Assembly (NCBI GenBank): GCA_003222835.1
Contig: QHXE01000381.1
Span: 1-18,624, forward strand
Length of the DNA stretch: 18,624 nucleotides
Direction of reading: 5' to 3'
Source: Acidobacteriota bacterium
Lineage (GTDB): Bacteria > Acidobacteriota > Blastocatellia > Pyrinomonadales > Pyrinomonadaceae
Below, piece by piece: positions 7,452 through 14,912 of the stretch (its first letter is position 1; every line of letters begins with the position of its first letter). The position numbers and the translations under genes are program-made. A model generated the notes under the pieces. The model ran no database searches and had not been told where the DNA came from. It saw nothing but the letters and a program-made list of their open reading frames with translations.

Positions 7452-8653
7452 TGGTCGCTGAAATTCGGCCCCAGACGGGCGCGCAAACGCCTGACCGGCT
7501 GAAGCTCTCGCTCGCACCGGCGCCTGCTTCTCGAGCAGCCGATCTCCGTGTTCTTCATATCGGCAAATACTATCCACCCTATCGCGGAGGAATGGAGAGC
7601 CATTTACAATGCCTTAGCGACGAACTAAACGGGATGGTCGACCTGAAGGTTATTGTGGCCAACGCCGAACGCCGAACGATGAAAGCCGTGATCGACGGCG
7701 TCAACGTCACCCGCGTGGGAAAGTTCTGCGAGATCAAATCTGCGCCAGTTTGTCCGGCTCTGGTGAGAGAGATACGAAGATCAAAAGCCGATATCGTTCA
7801 TATTCACTGGCCGAATCCCACCGCAGTGCTTGCGTATCTGGCTAGCGGTCATCAAGGGCGGTTAGTCTTCACCTACCATAGCGACATCGTGCGACAACGA
7901 ATGCTGGCCGTTGCTTTCACGCCCATCTTGCGCCACGCGTTGAAAAAGGCGGCGGCGATCATTGTCAGCAGCCCTAATTACATCGAAAGCTCCGACATCC
8001 TTTCTGAGTATCGATCCAAGTGCTACGTAATACCTTTCGGGATTTCGGTAGACCACTTCGACCAATACGATCAGAAGAAAGTGTGCAAAATTCGGGAGCG
8101 ATATGGACCGCGGATCGTTCTAGGTGTTGGACGCATGGTCTATTACAAAGGCTTCGAGCATCTGGTGCGCGCGATGAAATTAGTCGATGGGCACCTAATC
8201 ATAATCGGTAATGGACCACTGCGAGAGCATCTTGGACAGTTAGCATTGGAGTGTGGGGTGGCCGACAGAGTGGCGTTCCTGACCGAGGTAGACGACGTTC
8301 GTCCTTACTATCATGCCGCCGACGTTTTTGCTCTCTCATCTGTGATGCGGAGCGAGGCGTTTGGTATCGTTCAGCTCGAAGCGATGGCCTGCGGCAAACC
8401 AGTCATCAATACTCAACTCAATTCGGGCGTCACCTTTGTGTCTCCGCATGGCGTATCCGGACTGACCGTACCGCCGGCAGACTCCGGAGCGCTGGCTAAC
8501 GCCATAAATCAACTTCTCGACCACCCGCATCGGCGCGCGGAACTTGGAACCAAGGCCAAAATGCGCGTTGCCAATCAGTTTACAGTAGAAAAAATGGTCC
8601 AACGCACCTTCCAACTATACCAACATATAGTGCGTCAGAACGGCGAGCGGTAG
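7451..8653 (+). CDS. GT4 family glycosyltransferase
   Basis: A 400-residue GT4 enzyme with very regular motifs. After an extra 30 residues at the N-terminus, RVLHIGKYYPPYRGGMESHL (33-52) gives the first strand and the glycine-rich acceptor loop. ADIVHIHWPNP (113-123), FTYHSDIVRQ (140-149) and VIPFGISVDHF (193-203) follow. The donor domain shows LGVGRMVYYKGFEHL (224-238) and IIIGNGPL (250-257). The EX7E motif is SEAFGIVQLEAMACGKPV, with glutamates at 302 and 310. The ATG overlaps the previous stop as TGATG and has GGGAGG at 7436-7441, a strong ribosome binding site. Its 3' end, including the stop codon, lies inside the left arm of the inverted repeat at 8634-8661. This is the last clear GT of the + strand run and precedes the ligase/polymerase. 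Confidence 0.94.
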   Translation: MVAEIRPQTGAQTPDRLKLSLAPAPASRAADLRVLHIGKYYPPYRGGMESHLQCLSDELNGMVDLKVIVANAERRTMKAVIDGVNVTRVGKFCEIKSAPVCPALVREIRRSKADIVHIHWPNPTAVLAYLASGHQGRLVFTYHSDIVRQRMLAVAFTPILRHALKKAAAIIVSSPNYIESSDILSEYRSKCYVIPFGISVDHFDQYDQKKVCKIRERYGPRIVLGVGRMVYYKGFEHLVRAMKLVDGHLIIIGNGPLREHLGQLALECGVADRVAFLTEVDDVRPYYHAADVFALSSVMRSEAFGIVQLEAMACGKPVINTQLNSGVTFVSPHGVSGLTVPPADSGALANAINQLLDHPHRRAELGTKAKMRVANQFTVEKMVQRTFQLYQHIVRQNGER

Positions 8654-8749
8654 CGACCGGAACCCACCACGCGTCCCTGATATAAACCGAGTTCCTGGTG
8701 CTTTCCGAGGTGCCTTTATGATCCGGTCGCTACCGCTCTGGGTTCTGAC
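8634..8749. repeat. Imperfect 28-nt inverted repeat with 60-nt spacer
   Basis: The left arm is 8634-8661 and the right arm 8722-8749. They comprise 17 contiguous complementary bases (8645-8661 with 8722-8738), a 3-base mismatch, then 8 more complementary bases (8634-8641 with 8742-8749), so 25 of 28 positions pair. The core arm reads gagcggtagcgaccgga. The left arm covers the last codons and stop of the upstream GT; the right arm ends nine bases before the GTG of the ligase gene. No T-run follows, so it does not look like a simple intrinsic terminator. It may be a REP-like dispersed element, a snap-back duplication, or an RNA structure affecting ligase translation. The arms were matched base by base; the role is inference. 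Confidence 0.8.
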
Positions 8750-8758
8750 ACTACGAAT

Positions 8759-10150
8759 GTGAAACGGGTTTCGCGAGAAAGCATTGCCAAAGCAATCGGG
8801 GCTCTCTCTTTTTACTCGCTGCTGGTCCTGATTGCGCTCGTGGCGATACCTTACGGAGCCTCAGAGCCTTGGTGGAAAGCTTTGTTTCAATGCATAGTAT
8901 TCGCCCTTGCCGGATTATCTGTCATCGAGAGACTACTCTGGAATAAGCCAGGCAGTCCCGCCTACAGCCTGCTGTTACCCGCCTTTGCCTTAATCGCGTT
9001 CGCTTTTCTTCAAACCGTCCCGTGGTCTCACTACAGCCCGGCTGGAATCAATGATGTTGCCCGGACTATCAGTGCCGATGTGTCTCAGACGAGGCTCTTT
9101 ATCAGCCAGTTCGGCGCGTTGGTGCTCGCCGGTGTGCTGCTCGTCGTGCACACAAAGAGCAAAAAGCGCCTGCGTCTTCTCGTGGAGATCATCATTGCTA
9201 TTGGGTTGATTAGTGCCGCCTTCGCTCTTCTGCGACAAGCGACCCAAGAAAACGCCGGCTTCTTTTTGCCATATCTGCGGCCAGGTTTCGGTTATGCGCA
9301 GTTCATTAACCGGGATCATTTTGCATTCATGATTGAGATGGTCCTGGGCCTGACCCTTGGCATTGCTGTTTGCCGCGGCGTCCTTGGAACACGACTGGCG
9401 TTATATCTCATCGCGGCCGTCCCGATGTGGATTTCCCTCGTGCTGGTTAACTCGCGGGGTGCCATCTTGAGCATGCTCTGTCAGGTGCTAATTCTCGCCT
9501 GGCTATTAAGTTCAAGCCGTACCGCGCATCCGATGGAGGGCGAAGAAACACCAACGCTCCCTCGCATCTGGCTGTTTCGCAAGGCTCGATCACTCGCAGT
9601 TCGCGCCGTATTGGTAATCGCGTTGTTGGCAGCGGCAGTGGTTGGGGTAATCTTCGTGGGCGGCGATTCACTAGTCAGAAAGCTTGACGCGATTTCAATT
9701 GAGCTTGACCCCAAAATCGCTGAGTCGTACACGCTGCGATTGAATATTTGGCAGGCGACAAGAGAATTGATTAAGGCTCATCCGGTGGCCGGTGTCGGGT
9801 TTGGCGGCTATTGGATCGCGATCGCCAAATATCATCATTCGACTGGTGAGATCACGCCGCAAGAAGCGCATAGTGATTATCTCGAACTGGCGGCGAGTGG
9901 GGGTTTAGTTGGTCTTGCGATTGGAATCTGGTTGGTTGTGGCATTCATCCTAGCAGCGCGGCGAAAACTCCTTAGCGCGGATAATTACAACCGCGCGGTC
10001 ACTCTAGGCGCTCTGGCGGGGATTGTAACGGTTGCGATTCATAGTCTGGTGGACTATGGACTTCACATAACAATCAACACTCTGCTCCTGATCGTCCTTG
10101 TCTCGATTGTTCTTATCAATGTTAAAGAAGAGCGCGTCGTTGGACGGTGA
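8759..10150 (+). CDS. O-antigen ligase / polymerase family membrane protein (Wzy_C domain)
   Basis: A 463-residue integral membrane protein with about ten hydrophobic segments: roughly residues 14-31, 40-57, 69-86, 115-131, 139-157, 185-204, 212-229, 235-250, 278-300, then 383-400, 415-430 and 440-455. The large loop at about 301-382 would be periplasmic. It carries the family marks: FINRDHFAFMIEM at 182-194, LVNSRGAIL at 229-237, GVGFGGY at 345-351, and HSDYLELAASGGLVG at 371-385, the Wzy_C signature. VDYGLHITINTLL is at 431-443. Such proteins either polymerise lipid-linked repeat units (Wzy) or transfer glycan to lipid A or protein (WaaL/PglL); sequence alone does not separate these. The GTG start at 8759 has no good ribosome binding site and sits just beyond the inverted repeat. 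It is the expected partner for the upstream GTs. Confidence 0.88.
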   Translation: MKRVSRESIAKAIGALSFYSLLVLIALVAIPYGASEPWWKALFQCIVFALAGLSVIERLLWNKPGSPAYSLLLPAFALIAFAFLQTVPWSHYSPAGINDVARTISADVSQTRLFISQFGALVLAGVLLVVHTKSKKRLRLLVEIIIAIGLISAAFALLRQATQENAGFFLPYLRPGFGYAQFINRDHFAFMIEMVLGLTLGIAVCRGVLGTRLALYLIAAVPMWISLVLVNSRGAILSMLCQVLILAWLLSSSRTAHPMEGEETPTLPRIWLFRKARSLAVRAVLVIALLAAAVVGVIFVGGDSLVRKLDAISIELDPKIAESYTLRLNIWQATRELIKAHPVAGVGFGGYWIAIAKYHHSTGEITPQEAHSDYLELAASGGLVGLAIGIWLVVAFILAARRKLLSADNYNRAVTLGALAGIVTVAIHSLVDYGLHITINTLLLIVLVSIVLINVKEERVVGR

Positions 10151-10351
10151 AATGAGGAGTTCGATCTATATCAGACTTTAGCCAGTCGCGACGTCTCCAG
10201 CTCGCTAGAGATCCGGCAGCAGTCAATCATTGGGATCCTCAAGGTTTCCGGTAATCAGTCGATCTCGGTCAATAGCACTAAAGCAATCGATGGCGCGTCT
10301 ATTCTAAGTGGCGCCACAATCGTAACGCCAAATCAAGTCGGCGCCCGGGTC

Positions 10352-10723
10352 GTGCTCGGCTCGATTGCTACTCTTGACATTGCTCCTAATACGACGGTGG
10401 AGCCAGAGTTCGATCACAATGGCGCCATGAAAGTGACCCTCACGCAAGGTTGCGTGATTCTGCGCGCCGGTAAAGACACCGAGGGCGAAGTCGTAACGTC
10501 AAGAGGAATCGCAGGTAAAACAAATTCGAGTGAAGACGGGCCACTCGAGGTTTGCTTTCCACAGGGTGCTTGGCCTGGATTAGGAATAGAACAAAATCAC
10601 GACGTTGGCTTGTTTTATTTTGCCAGACTCGCTGCTTTTGAAGTGATCGGCGGTCGCCTGAGAACGAACCTGTCTGTTGGTCTGGACGAGCGTGGTAGTA
10701 ATCCCGGCCCATCCTCCCCATAA
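10352..10723 (+). CDS. FecR-like protein remnant, probably 5'-truncated
   Basis: From the only in-frame start (GTG 10352) this reads as 123 residues. Beta-rich protein sequence in the same frame, however, extends back without a stop to the end of the ligase gene at 10151, with stretches such as SIIGILKVSGNQSISV and GASILSGATIVTPNQVGARV. These resemble secreted FecR-like sugar-binding beta domains that continue as LDIAPNTTVEPEFDHNG and VTLTQGCVILRAGKDTEGEV. The upstream half has no ATG, GTG or TTG, and no signal peptide is found. The tail RGSNPGPSSP and a short hydrophobic stretch resemble what I recall of acidobacterial proteins of this type. The likeliest reading is a decayed gene that lost its start and export signal; an unusual initiation codon is the alternative. 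No ribosome binding site precedes 10352. Confidence 0.45.
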   Translation: MLGSIATLDIAPNTTVEPEFDHNGAMKVTLTQGCVILRAGKDTEGEVVTSRGIAGKTNSSEDGPLEVCFPQGAWPGLGIEQNHDVGLFYFARLAAFEVIGGRLRTNLSVGLDERGSNPGPSSP

Positions 10724-10754
10724 CTGTTAGCGAACGAAATCGATCTGTGGGCTA

Positions 10755-12047
10755 ATGTCATTCGCTGCTGAAAAGGCGACGCCGCTATTGGACGAGGGAA
10801 GGAAGGAAGGCAGATCTGCCTTCCTTCCGCGCTTTATCGGCGGAGTCGCGGTGCTGGCGATTCTTCCTCTGGCAATTTGGTGGGCCGGGCGTTCCGGACT
10901 TGTTAGTCTCCTCACGATCTATGCAGCCAAGACTAATCAGGTTGCAGCAGCAGATGCTGCCTTAAGACTAAGCCCGAATGATCCCGACGCGCATCTTGTG
11001 CGCGGAGCCATTCTCGAAGCGAACAGCGTATCGGCAGCGGTCGAAGAGTATAAGCAAGCTGCACGCGTGCGTCCCGAAGATTATCTCCTGTGGTTAAGCC
11101 TCGCGCGCGCGCAAGAGTTAAATGGCGATGTCGGCGGCGCGATTGCCGCAGCAAGCCAAGGAGTGCGCCTGGCGCCTTACTACGCAAGGCCTCACTGGCT
11201 ACTGGGAAATATTCTCGTGCGATCCGGACAAGCCGCCGAGGGCTTTAGTGAGCTACGGCTGGCGGGAGAGAGTGATACCGGATTACTGCCCGCGATAATT
11301 GATTTGGAATGGCAGTTATCAGGAGGCGATGCTGAATTCGTTAAGCGCGCGATTCATCCTGATTCGCCAGAGTCCTTTAAAGCGCTGGCTGACTACTTCA
11401 GAAAGCATGGCAAGGCGAACGACGCTATTGAAATGTTCCGCGCAGCCGCCACGGCCGCCGAACAAGAGCGACGACAATACCTTCAGGAATTGATTTCCGC
11501 GAAAAGCTTCAAAGAAGCTGCTTTGCTCTGGTCAATAGATCATGCTCCGCCCGGGATCGGCCAACTGAACGATCCTGGTTTCGAACGACCGAGCAATCTG
11601 GACGAACCAGGCTTCGGCTGGCGCAGAGACAACAAAGCCGAGTCTTTAACACTCTCTCTTGATACAAATACTCCCCGAGAAGGCCGTTTCAGTTTGCGAG
11701 TCGACTTCAACGGCGTTTCCGATCCTGGCGCCGCAATCATTTCACAGCTCATTCTGGTTGAGCCGCGTGCACACTACGAGCTACGATTCGCCGCTCGCAC
11801 CGAGGGAATTGTCTCTGGCGGCTTGCCTTATGTCGTCGTGTTCGATGCTGGCAGCAACAATGTACTCGGCCAGACCAGCGCATTTACGAAAGCAAAAACT
11901 GATTGGCAGGACTACGTAATCGATTTTCAGGGCGGCGAAAGCACAAGCACAGTACAATTGGTTCTACGCCGCCAGCCGTGCAGCTCATCGTCTTGTCCAG
12001 TCTTTGGCCACCTATGGTTGGATAACGTTTCGCTTCAGAAATTGTAA
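10755..12047 (+). CDS. Membrane-anchored TPR protein with C-terminal jelly-roll-like domain
   Basis: A 430-residue protein. A cytoplasmic tail of about 26 residues is followed by one transmembrane segment (about 27-45, FIGGVAVLAILPLAIWWAG), then TPR-like helical repeats from about 60 to 260. Examples are LRLSPNDPDAHLVRGAIL, VRPEDYLLWLSLARAQELN and VRLAPYYARPHWLLGNIL. The region from 268 to the end (LNDPGFERPSN, FSLRVDFNG, YELRFAARTEG, GHLWLDNVSLQKL) has the pattern of a carbohydrate-binding jelly-roll domain. TPR proteins of this layout often accompany O-antigen ligases and may scaffold assembly, but no enzyme motif is present. ATG at 10755 has no clear ribosome binding site. Codons 16-25 contain the perfect 28-bp palindrome at 10801-10828. 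It is convergent with the next gene. Confidence 0.85.
   Translation: MSFAAEKATPLLDEGRKEGRSAFLPRFIGGVAVLAILPLAIWWAGRSGLVSLLTIYAAKTNQVAAADAALRLSPNDPDAHLVRGAILEANSVSAAVEEYKQAARVRPEDYLLWLSLARAQELNGDVGGAIAAASQGVRLAPYYARPHWLLGNILVRSGQAAEGFSELRLAGESDTGLLPAIIDLEWQLSGGDAEFVKRAIHPDSPESFKALADYFRKHGKANDAIEMFRAAATAAEQERRQYLQELISAKSFKEAALLWSIDHAPPGIGQLNDPGFERPSNLDEPGFGWRRDNKAESLTLSLDTNTPREGRFSLRVDFNGVSDPGAAIISQLILVEPRAHYELRFAARTEGIVSGGLPYVVVFDAGSNNVLGQTSAFTKAKTDWQDYVIDFQGGESTSTVQLVLRRQPCSSSSCPVFGHLWLDNVSLQKL
10801..10828. repeat. Perfect 28-bp palindrome inside the TPR gene
   Basis: Positions 10801-10814 are the exact reverse complement of 10815-10828 with no spacer. The arm is GGAAGGAAGGCAGA and the centre is AGATCT. 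GGAA-type units also extend upstream to 10797, so a tandem tetranucleotide abuts the palindrome. It encodes residues 16-25 of the TPR protein, just before the membrane segment, and reading frame is kept. In mRNA the paired arms would form a stable hairpin about 46 bases after the start codon. Confidence 0.9.
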
Positions 12048-12113
12048 ACCGAGATCGCCGTGGCTTCGCAGAGAATGTGTGTTTCGAGTTGGGAACGACG
12101 GGAGACTAATCAT

Positions 12114-12908
12114 TCACACCGCAAGCTCTACATTGTTCGCATAAAGTGGCGCGAGAGTTCTAATGAGATTCACTTCATCCACGAAGTGAGGGTTCTCCAC
12201 AACCTGATTTGGCTTTGGCCGAATCAATTCCTTTCGCGTGAATACCGAAAAGCAATCCACCAGAAATTCATTAAACCAATTAATCAACTCCTGGCTGGCG
12301 CATTGTAACCCCGCTTTGTCACAGGACATCTCAAACAGCTTGGCCGTCATACTCTCCGCGCGCCAGGACTGAAGATCGATTATCTTACCTTGTGAGGCGG
12401 GCGGCGCCTGTTTGGCACGAGCAACTAACTCGGCATACATTCCCAAATTTGAATGATGAACAAAGCCGGTGCCTTTCAATTTGAGTTTCCTGCCAAGTTG
12501 AATCAAGTAAGCTTCAAGCACGTCGGCTTCTGCATGAACCAAAGAATCGAGGCTGAAGACAAAGTCAACCGATTTGTCGGCGATCATTTCCAACGACCTA
12601 CCGTCATTGACGTGGTAGGTAATATGAGAACTGGATGAGAATCTCCTTCTACAGGCTTCAATGCACTTTTCGGAAAGATCGACCAGTATCAACTTATCGC
12701 AATAATCTTTCAGATAATGCGTCCATCTTCCGAATCCGGGAGCAATTTCCAGGATTGTGCCATTCGGCAGAAAGCCGTGAATGCGCGGGAAGATAGTCCC
12801 AAACCACTCAGCCTCTGGTCCACCCCACGCCGCGGACCATTCATTCCCTTCCTGGGTCCAATCATAGGATTGATCCCAGACCCGCAAGTTCTCTTCCACA
12901 GAAGGCAT
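12114..12908 (-). CDS. Class I SAM-dependent methyltransferase
   Basis: A 264-residue methyltransferase on the minus strand. Motif I is ILEIAPGFGRW at 52-62, LILVDLSEKCI at 73-83 gives the acidic ribose-binding residue (D77), and VDFVFSLDSLVHAEADV at 114-130 is the motif II/III region. GTGFVHHSNLGMY at 146-158 lies where the substrate pocket is expected. ATG at 12908 is preceded by AGAGG (complement of 12915-12919) with a six-base spacer, a good ribosome binding site. The gene stands alone: it converges on the TPR gene (66 bp apart) and is separated from the next gene by 293 bp. It resembles methyltransferases found in polysaccharide loci whose motif I is EIAPGxGRW. The sugar or other acceptor is unknown. 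Confidence 0.88.
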   Translation of the reverse strand: MPSVEENLRVWDQSYDWTQEGNEWSAAWGGPEAEWFGTIFPRIHGFLPNGTILEIAPGFGRWTHYLKDYCDKLILVDLSEKCIEACRRRFSSSSHITYHVNDGRSLEMIADKSVDFVFSLDSLVHAEADVLEAYLIQLGRKLKLKGTGFVHHSNLGMYAELVARAKQAPPASQGKIIDLQSWRAESMTAKLFEMSCDKAGLQCASQELINWFNEFLVDCFSVFTRKELIRPKPNQVVENPHFVDEVNLIRTLAPLYANNVELAV

Positions 12909-13061
12909 GCAACACCTCTACTTCTTTCTGTATTTATCCACTTGGATCCGAGACACAATATCGCCCTCGCGTTTTAGTCTTCCCACCTTCGCGATTCGAA
13001 CATTAGGGGTCAACGTGAACACGATCGCTTGATCCGCATCGTTCAAGACCATTAGTATCCA

Positions 13062-13202
13062 ATGAGGACGATTGAAAAGCTAGCGGAGACTCCCGACGCG
13101 TCGATGACTTATGGTCCGCTAACGTTTACCATTTTCTGGTATGGAGCGCGCGGACAAAGTCGGTTTCTGTTTATTAAAGGCTTAAGGCTGGTAGACTTCT
13201 AA
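13062..13202 (+). CDS. Possible small ORF (46 aa) coupled to the next gene
   Basis: An open frame from ATG 13062 to TAA 13200-13202, whose last base is the first base of the next ATG (TAATG). The product, starting MRTIEKLAETPDASM, is rich in aromatic residues near the middle (PLTFTIFWYGARG) and ends FIKGLRLVDF. I recognise no family. There is no ribosome binding site upstream, and an in-frame TAG lies at 13053-13055. It may be a leader ORF, the tail of a lost gene, or chance. The rest of 12909-13061 shows no convincing gene; it should hold the promoters of the two divergent units, but I could not identify a clear -35/-10 pair. Confidence 0.3.
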   Translation: MRTIEKLAETPDASMTYGPLTFTIFWYGARGQSRFLFIKGLRLVDF

Positions 13203-13894
13203 TGCCAAATGATTTTGCTTACAATCTGGCGTCGCAGGCAAAATCTCGATGGCGCGGCGATGAACCGGATGCAGGACTAACCTGGGGCCGCGTCATGACG
13301 GGCGACTCGTTTTTTGATGAGGTCGAAAAGCACTTCCGGTTCACAGCTTACACCCGCATTCTTGAGATTGGACCAGGCTATGGTCGATTGCTCAAAACAC
13401 TGTTGGATCGTGGGCATCCGTTTGCCAGTTTTTGTGGCGTCGATCTCTCAGAGACTCGCGTAGATAAGCTGCGCCGACAGTTTGAAGATGATCGCATCCG
13501 TTTCGAGATTGGTGACTGCTCCCAATTCCAGCTCTCCCAATCTTTTGATATTGGTCTGTGCTCAGCGACTTTCGAACATCTGTACCCGTCAATCGAACAG
13601 ACGTTGGTCAATCTGCGCGCGCAGATAGATCTGAAAGGCACGCTGTTCGTAGATTTTATTATGCATGACGAAGACTTTTCTCTATCGCGAGCCTATTTTG
13701 AGGAGAAGTCTATTGGCGGTGCATATATCCGGATATATTCTTTGCGGGAATTGGAACAGCTTTTCGATCAAGCAGGGTTCACTATTCAAGCGGCGAATCC
13801 GTTAGTTCTGGGCACTGGGTTCCAAGGTGAGACTATAAGGCGCATGCTCATCTGCGCCAGCGCGCGGTATTCGCGGCGCATCCCAAAACAGTGA
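13202..13894 (+). CDS. Class I SAM-dependent methyltransferase
   Basis: A 230-residue methyltransferase. Motif I is ILEIGPGYGRLL at 53-64, CGVDLSETRVDKLR at 78-91 gives the acidic residue after beta-2, and FEIGDCSQFQL follows at 101-111. FDIGLCSATFEHLYPSI at 115-131 contains the FEHL variant of the usual EHV/EHL segment. The C-terminal half has the DFIMHDED segment (151-158) and YSLRELEQLFDQAGFTI (179-195), the typical Methyltransf_11/23 ending in which a helix and beta-strand close the fold. ATG at 13202 has no clear ribosome binding site; coupling to the small ORF just upstream would account for its translation. It precedes the dioxygenase gene by 56 bp. Its acceptor is unknown; a glycan or lipid-linked intermediate is suggested only by the neighbours. 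Confidence 0.86.
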   Translation: MPNDFAYNLASQAKSRWRGDEPDAGLTWGRVMTGDSFFDEVEKHFRFTAYTRILEIGPGYGRLLKTLLDRGHPFASFCGVDLSETRVDKLRRQFEDDRIRFEIGDCSQFQLSQSFDIGLCSATFEHLYPSIEQTLVNLRAQIDLKGTLFVDFIMHDEDFSLSRAYFEEKSIGGAYIRIYSLRELEQLFDQAGFTIQAANPLVLGTGFQGETIRRMLICASARYSRRIPKQ

Positions 13895-13950
13895 CCGTGA
13901 TTCTATTAGCGCACTATTATTGAACTAGAGTTTGGAATCAGGAGCTGCGT

Positions 13951-14895
13951 ATGTTTGATCCCTATCGAGACCCGGTGCAAGTGCCGCAATTTCGCAGCAG
14001 ATTTGGCGGATTGTGGACTGATCTGAACAACGCCATCGAGTTGATTGAAGGAAAGCTCGAACTCGGAAGGATCAACGAGGAAGAAGCTCAACTACTACGC
14101 TTCTTCGTTGAAAACGGTTATGTCGTTCTGCGGGGCAGCGTAAACGAAGAAGCGATTGATGAGTTCAATGAAGATATTGAAAGAATGGCGAAGGACCCTC
14201 CTTTAGAAGCATGGGTCACCTGCTTCGAAGACGGTCGCTGGGGCGCGCGTCAAATGAAGCCCGGTGATACGAACGAGGCAGACAAAGGCGTCAAACTGTT
14301 GGATGTTTACACGTACACGCAGTCAGCTCGGCGTGTGATCTTTGCGCCTTCTACTATGCGCTTCATCAAACTGGTATTTGAGCGACCTGTCTTAGCGCAC
14401 CAGAGCCTATTCTTCTTTAAAGGATCGCAACAACCCATCCATCAGGACACGGTGTTCGTGCGGGTTAGTTCGCCGATGGAACTGGTCGCCTCATGGACCG
14501 CGCTCGAAGACATTCAACCCGGTAGCGGCGAACTCGTCTACTATCCGGGCAGTCATCTGTTTCCTGAATTTCTCTTCGGCGGTAAGCATAAATGGATCTT
14601 CCCGGGATGCAACGATCTTGATAGCTATTATGCGCAACTGCATGCTACTGCTCAGGCGCGAAACATTTCAAGAACAAAATTTCTTGGAAAGAAAGGCGAT
14701 GTTTTTATCTGGAGCGCAGATCTGGCTCACGGCGGCTGCGAAATAGAAGACCCTGCCAAAACGCGACGCAGCATCGCAGCCCATTATTGTCCCATCAATA
14801 CTTACCCGATGTACCGTCATTATGTGGGGGCCAGCGACGTAGTAAAGGCGGAGGAGGGCGTGTACTACACCTCAGAGAAGAAGACTCGGTGGTGA
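13951..14895 (+). CDS. Phytanoyl-CoA dioxygenase (PhyH) family Fe(II)/2-oxoglutarate oxygenase
   Basis: A 314-residue non-heme iron oxygenase of the PhyH family. The double-stranded beta-helix core shows the iron ligands: HxD in QPIHQDTVFV (H164, D166) and the distal histidine in ADLAHGGCEI (H260). R272 or R273 in KTRRSIAAHY is placed to bind the 2-oxoglutarate carboxylate. ELVASWTALEDIQPGSGELV (177-196) and YYPGSH are characteristic of the fold, and FFVENGYVVLRG at 51-62 is the typical N-terminal entry segment. AGGAG at 13940-13944, six bases before ATG, supports the start. PhyH enzymes hydroxylate or otherwise oxidise lipids, amino acids and sugar- or polyketide-derived compounds. In this setting oxidation of a glycan substituent is plausible but not shown. 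It ends 17 bp from the convergent large GT gene. Confidence 0.9.
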   Translation: MFDPYRDPVQVPQFRSRFGGLWTDLNNAIELIEGKLELGRINEEEAQLLRFFVENGYVVLRGSVNEEAIDEFNEDIERMAKDPPLEAWVTCFEDGRWGARQMKPGDTNEADKGVKLLDVYTYTQSARRVIFAPSTMRFIKLVFERPVLAHQSLFFFKGSQQPIHQDTVFVRVSSPMELVASWTALEDIQPGSGELVYYPGSHLFPEFLFGGKHKWIFPGCNDLDSYYAQLHATAQARNISRTKFLGKKGDVFIWSADLAHGGCEIEDPAKTRRSIAAHYCPINTYPMYRHYVGASDVVKAEEGVYYTSEKKTRW

Positions 14896-14912
14896 TACGC
14901 GGATGCTGATAA

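Noticed and set aside
6767..7603. 278-codon open frame on the minus strand
   Set aside because: It lies opposite two GT4 genes with complete motifs and strong ribosome binding sites; its product is serine/arginine-rich without recognisable domains, typical of an antisense shadow.
8634..8749. Inverted repeat as a rho-independent terminator
   Set aside because: The spacer is 60 bases and no run of T follows the right arm; the next gene starts nine bases later, so simple termination is unlikely.
12060..12308. 82-codon + strand frame after the TPR gene
   Set aside because: It is antisense to the C-terminal part of the methyltransferase at 12114-12908 and shows no domain or ribosome binding site.
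12909..13061. Promoters between the divergent methyltransferase genes
   Set aside because: The spacing makes promoters likely, but I could not find a -35/-10 pair with good spacing to support a specific call.
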